24,542 bases of DNA from JASKKU01 sp964416905 (lineage in GTDB: Archaea; Nanobdellota; Nanobdellia; Woesearchaeales; JASKKU01): positions 1-24,542 of the forward strand of contig CAYQFL010000011.1 of NCBI GenBank assembly GCA_964416905.1, read 5' to 3'. A program made the translations under genes and the position numbers. A model generated the notes under the pieces. The model worked only from the letters and a program-made list of their open reading frames with translations, had not been told where the DNA came from and made no database searches. Shown one piece after another: positions 21,543 to 24,542 of the stretch. Every line of letters begins with the position of its first letter. The stretch's first letter is position 1.

Positions 21543-23690
21543 ATGAAAGTGAAAGAAAAAAAGACTTTCCTTATTTTGTTGTTTTTCATAGCCTTAACTG
21601 CAACCTTAACGCAATTAGTAATAATCAAAGAGTTAATGGCTTCTTTTTATGGCAATGAATTTTCTTATATAATAATCTTTGCCAGCTGGCTCTTGCTTGT
21701 TGCTCTAGGCACAAACTTATGCAGAAACAAAGTAAAATCTAGCATTAAGCCTGTAAAGCGAATAATGTTATTGCATTTAATCATCAGCATTCTGCCCTTA
21801 TTAATCGTTTTAGCTATAAGATTTTTGAGGAACTATTTCTTTCCCATAGGTACTTTAATCAATATACCATATTTGTTTTTATTTACTTTAGCGTTGTTAG
21901 CCCCTTTCTGTATAGCTTATGGTTTCACATTATGTTATGTACCTAAAGTATTAAAAGAAAAAGAAAAAGCAATAGCCAAAAGCTATTTCATCGATAATCT
22001 GGGAAACATCTTCGGAGCTTTGCTATTCACTTTTCTTCTAGGTTATCTTTTAAGTCATACAACATTAGCTTTGATTATTCTAAGTATAAACATAATCATC
22101 TTGCTGATTTTTTCACACAAATACAGCTTAAAATCTTTATTTATCGTTCTAATCATTACTTCCATTCTGATTTTATTTATTTCAGCTCAAGATTTGGAAA
22201 AGATTTCATTATCAAAAGAGTTCCCTAACCAGCAGATAATCTTAACGAGAAACTCAAAGTTTGGACATTATGTCTTAACAAAGACTTTTGATCAGAAAAA
22301 CTTGTACCAAAATGGGCAAATAATATTCTCATCAAATCAGGAAGCGTTTGCAGAAGAACTTGTTCATTATGCCATGCTCCAACATAAGAATCCTAAAACC
22401 ATACTACTAATCCCAAACGGAAATGCTGATTTAATCAAGGAGATAAACAAATACCCTATCGAAAGCATTGATTACATTGAACAAGACAGAATTCTTGTTG
22501 AAATATTAAAGAATGAGTTCAATTTAACGCTTAATCAGAAAGTTAATTTGATCAACCAGGATGCAATAGCCTTTCTAAAGCAAAACAAGAACACAAATAA
22601 AACCTATGATATTGTTATTCTTAACTTTCCAGAGCCTTCAAGCCTGGAATTCAACAGATTTTACTCTCAAGAGTTCTTTAAATTGCTAGAACATTATTCA
22701 AACAACAAAACCATAATAATCTTTCCCTTAGGGCATTATGAGAATTATCTTGACAAGAAAACACAATTGTTTTTCTCAAGCGTAAAAAACACAGTAAAAC
22801 CTTGTTTTAGAAACATAATCCTAATACCTGGAATCAAAGTATACTTTATCGCTTCAAACACCAACATCACAACTAATGCTTCACAATTGATTGATAGACT
22901 TAAACAAAAAAACATCTCAAATCTCTTTGTAAATGAATATTATATTGAAGGCCAACTAACGAAAGACAGAATCAACGAGATAAACCAAAAAACAAACCTC
23001 AATGAAAAACCCAACCTGGATTTCAATCCTAGAGCCTTTATCTTATTTTCATTTAACTGGCTAAGCATGATTAATTTCAAACTAGGGACCTTCTTAGTAA
23101 TATTATTCTTGACACTAATCATTTATCTTCTGACATTCATAAAGAAAGACCCAATCAAATTAATGATATTCTCTTCAGGCTTTATAGCGTCATCAATTGA
23201 GATTATAGTAATCCTTTCGTTTCAGATAATTTCAGGTACGTTATATTATTCTATTGGAATATTAATTGCTGCAGCACTTATTGGAATTACCATAGCAAGC
23301 TTCTTAGGAGAAAAAAAGTTAAACAAATTAAATAAAAAAACAATCGTTTGTTCGGAATTATTAATTGCATTACTCCTTCTATCTTTCCCATTAATAGTTA
23401 ACACTTTAAGAAATGCTAGTTTTTCTACGAGAATTACATTAATATTGTCTTTATTTTTGTTCGCAATCTACTTTTTTATTGCTTTAGAGTTTCCTGTTTC
23501 CGGAAAATTAAGGTTTACCGAAGAATCAAAAACCACAGGATTATTGTATCATCTAGACCTTGTTGGCGCTTTGTTTGGTGCAATTATTTCTTCATTTGTT
23601 TTGATTCCCTGGCTTGGAGTATTAGAAACTTGTGTTGTTCTTGGGGTCATAAAAATAATCAGCATGTTATTCGTTAAGTTTAAAAGTTAA
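21543..23690 (+). CDS. membrane protein with embedded spermidine-synthase-like (degenerate) domain
   Basis: 715 residues. About six membrane helices (9-215) open with 'TQLVIIKELMASFYGNEF', typical of membrane-fused spermine/spermidine synthase-like proteins. A soluble Rossmann-like domain (about 220-440) follows, then about six more helices (500-712) with 'EFPVSGKLRF' (649-658) and 'HLDLVGALFGA' (670-680). In true aminopropyltransferases the nucleotide loop is GGGDGG and a catalytic Asp sits in 'D-x-x-D-P'. Here these read PNGNAD (291-296) and VILNFPEPS (358-366), so polyamine synthesis is unlikely. The acidic E312-Q-D314 after strand 2 is kept, so a nucleoside or SAM-like ligand may still bind. 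It starts 6 nt after guaD and ends 22 nt before a 4Fe-4S membrane protein. Confidence 0.7.
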   Translation: MKVKEKKTFLILLFFIALTATLTQLVIIKELMASFYGNEFSYIIIFASWLLLVALGTNLCRNKVKSSIKPVKRIMLLHLIISILPLLIVLAIRFLRNYFFPIGTLINIPYLFLFTLALLAPFCIAYGFTLCYVPKVLKEKEKAIAKSYFIDNLGNIFGALLFTFLLGYLLSHTTLALIILSINIIILLIFSHKYSLKSLFIVLIITSILILFISAQDLEKISLSKEFPNQQIILTRNSKFGHYVLTKTFDQKNLYQNGQIIFSSNQEAFAEELVHYAMLQHKNPKTILLIPNGNADLIKEINKYPIESIDYIEQDRILVEILKNEFNLTLNQKVNLINQDAIAFLKQNKNTNKTYDIVILNFPEPSSLEFNRFYSQEFFKLLEHYSNNKTIIIFPLGHYENYLDKKTQLFFSSVKNTVKPCFRNIILIPGIKVYFIASNTNITTNASQLIDRLKQKNISNLFVNEYYIEGQLTKDRINEINQKTNLNEKPNLDFNPRAFILFSFNWLSMINFKLGTFLVILFLTLIIYLLTFIKKDPIKLMIFSSGFIASSIEIIVILSFQIISGTLYYSIGILIAAALIGITIASFLGEKKLNKLNKKTIVCSELLIALLLLSFPLIVNTLRNASFSTRITLILSLFLFAIYFFIALEFPVSGKLRFTEESKTTGLLYHLDLVGALFGAIISSFVLIPWLGVLETCVVLGVIKIISMLFVKFKS

Positions 23691-23712
23691 GACTTTTAGA
23701 AAAAATCCTAAA

Positions 23713-24471
23713 ATGGCTAACAAAAGATTATGGAAAAGCACAAGTTATGTTCTGTTATTCGTTACCCTAACCCTGTTATTCTTTAAAAGTACTTTAATAA
23801 ACAAACTCTTCTTCACTAAAACTCTCTTCATCATTGTCTTAATATCTCTTTTGGCAATGCTTGCTATTCTTCTGCTCAAGCGCTCAAAAAAAACCTTTGT
23901 ATTAAGAAAAAATCTTGGCTCAGTAACTCAACCCTTATTGATTCCAATAATAGCTGCGCCACTTTTCAAATGCAGCTTTAAAGTTCCCTATTTGTTTTGT
24001 CAGGTATGTCCAACAAAATGCCCTTTTGGTCATCTACAAAGCACAATACTATCAAGCTCAGTTTTAATGAACATTGAATCAAGAAACTGGTGCTCAAACG
24101 TTTGTCCTGTTGGAAAACTTCAAGATAGTTTAAGCATGATAAGTCAGAATTTGAAATTAAAACAGATAAACTTAACAAAACACAAAATCACGTATAGAAT
24201 TATAAACATAATTGGTTACTCATTCTTAGCATTCTTCCTGTATACATTATTTTCTATCCTCATAAGTCCTGAAAGATTCACAACAATCATAAGCATATTT
24301 CAGACACCACGCTACTCACTTAAATTAGGTTCACTTATTATTCTTGCAATAGTTCTGCTTTCTCTATACATTCCAAGATTATGGTGTAACCACTTTTGTC
24401 CTGTTGGAACTATCTGGAAGATAACAAGAAAATTCGAAAGAGATAAAAAATCAAAGAATCAAAAAGGATAA
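23713..24471 (+). CDS. NapH/YccM-like membrane 4Fe-4S protein
   Basis: 252 residues with about five membrane helices. Cysteines are grouped as C87, C96-x2-C99-x3-C103-P, C127-x3-C131-P-V-G-K-L-Q and C225-x3-C229-P-V-G. The paired 'C-x3-C-P-x-G' motifs at membrane edges are the hallmark of the NapH/NosR/YccM 4Fe-4S group that passes electrons between quinols or ferredoxins and a partner. Eight Cys could hold two clusters. The usual C-terminal ferredoxin motif (CxxCxxCxxxCP) is absent, so it is a minimal version. It is 22 nt downstream of the SpeE-like membrane protein and almost surely co-transcribed. Electron donor and acceptor are unknown. Confidence 0.75.
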   Translation: MANKRLWKSTSYVLLFVTLTLLFFKSTLINKLFFTKTLFIIVLISLLAMLAILLLKRSKKTFVLRKNLGSVTQPLLIPIIAAPLFKCSFKVPYLFCQVCPTKCPFGHLQSTILSSSVLMNIESRNWCSNVCPVGKLQDSLSMISQNLKLKQINLTKHKITYRIINIIGYSFLAFFLYTLFSILISPERFTTIISIFQTPRYSLKLGSLIILAIVLLSLYIPRLWCNHFCPVGTIWKITRKFERDKKSKNQKG

Positions 24472-24474
24472 GTT

Positions 24475-24542
24475 TTAAATTACTTCGCCTAAGTTAATAT
24501 CTTCATCTTCATCTAATAGAAAGTCATCAACCTCTTCAATAA
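24475..24542 (-). CDS. C-terminal end of a minus-strand gene (partial)
   Basis: Reading the minus strand from the window edge gives an open frame of 21 residues, very acidic (EEVDDFLLDEDEDINLGEVI), ending in TAA at 24475-24477, only 3 nt from the stop of the opposite 4Fe-4S gene. Close convergent stops are common elsewhere in this window, which supports a real gene end. The product cannot be named. Confidence 0.5.
   Translation of the reverse strand, partial: IEEVDDFLLDEDEDINLGEVI

Noticed and set aside
1..24542. CRISPR array, transposon, prophage or toxin-antitoxin pair
   Set aside because: No regularly spaced repeats, transposase or integrase motifs, terminal inverted repeats or recognisable toxin genes were found on either strand.

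Overview
The window reads as a piece of an AT-rich archaeal genome, most likely a DPANN-type lineage (Woesearchaeota/Pacearchaeota-like), assembled as a scaffold: two runs of exactly 100 N (6955-7054 and 8548-8647) mark gaps. The archaeal assignment rests on a SecE-Spt5-uL11 block, a zinc-binding RPA, an Orc1/Cdc6 ATPase, an archaeal-type ArgRS and TATA-box promoters. Many of these boxes lie 25-30 nt before the start codon, so those mRNAs are probably leaderless. Some metabolic genes look bacterial in type (MetK, GuaD-like deaminase), which fits the gene exchange reported for such lineages. The lineage is inference: there is no rRNA here to test it.

Layout. 1-83: end of a strong hairpin of unknown nature. 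84-1487 and 5459-6802 (both minus): two members of one unrecognised ~450-residue protein family. Between them lie tRNA-Arg(TCT), a YdjM-like membrane protein, a small operon (ECF S-component-like membrane protein + DUF1893 protein), and the minus-strand information-processing block secE-spt5-rpl11 followed by rpa. secE (58 aa) is short but unmistakable. After the first gap come the C-terminal part of a GNAT acetyltransferase and a TDT/SLAC1-type anion channel or transporter. After the second gap come a secreted, membrane-anchored beta-rich surface protein, a SecB-like small protein, a membrane protein resembling an M50 protease that has lost its HExxH motif, Orc1/Cdc6, a DUF368/PopT polyprenyl-phosphate transporter, a HAD hydrolase, ArgRS, an unrecognised HExxH protein, two small membrane proteins (one with an Ada-like zinc module), a coiled-coil protein and a methyltransferase.

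19042-24542: MetK with a palindrome-rich upstream region; a convergent inorganic pyrophosphatase, which removes the PPi that MetK makes; then a plus-strand operon of guanine deaminase-like enzyme, a 715-residue membrane protein with an embedded degenerate spermidine-synthase-like domain, and a NapH-like membrane 4Fe-4S protein. The last bases hold the acidic C-terminus of a minus-strand gene.

The strongest leads for something undescribed are the SpeE-like/4Fe-4S membrane pair, the duplicated unknown family, the surface-protein/SecB-like/pseudo-M50 neighbourhood and the orphan HExxH protein. No CRISPR array, insertion sequence, or recognisable prophage was seen.
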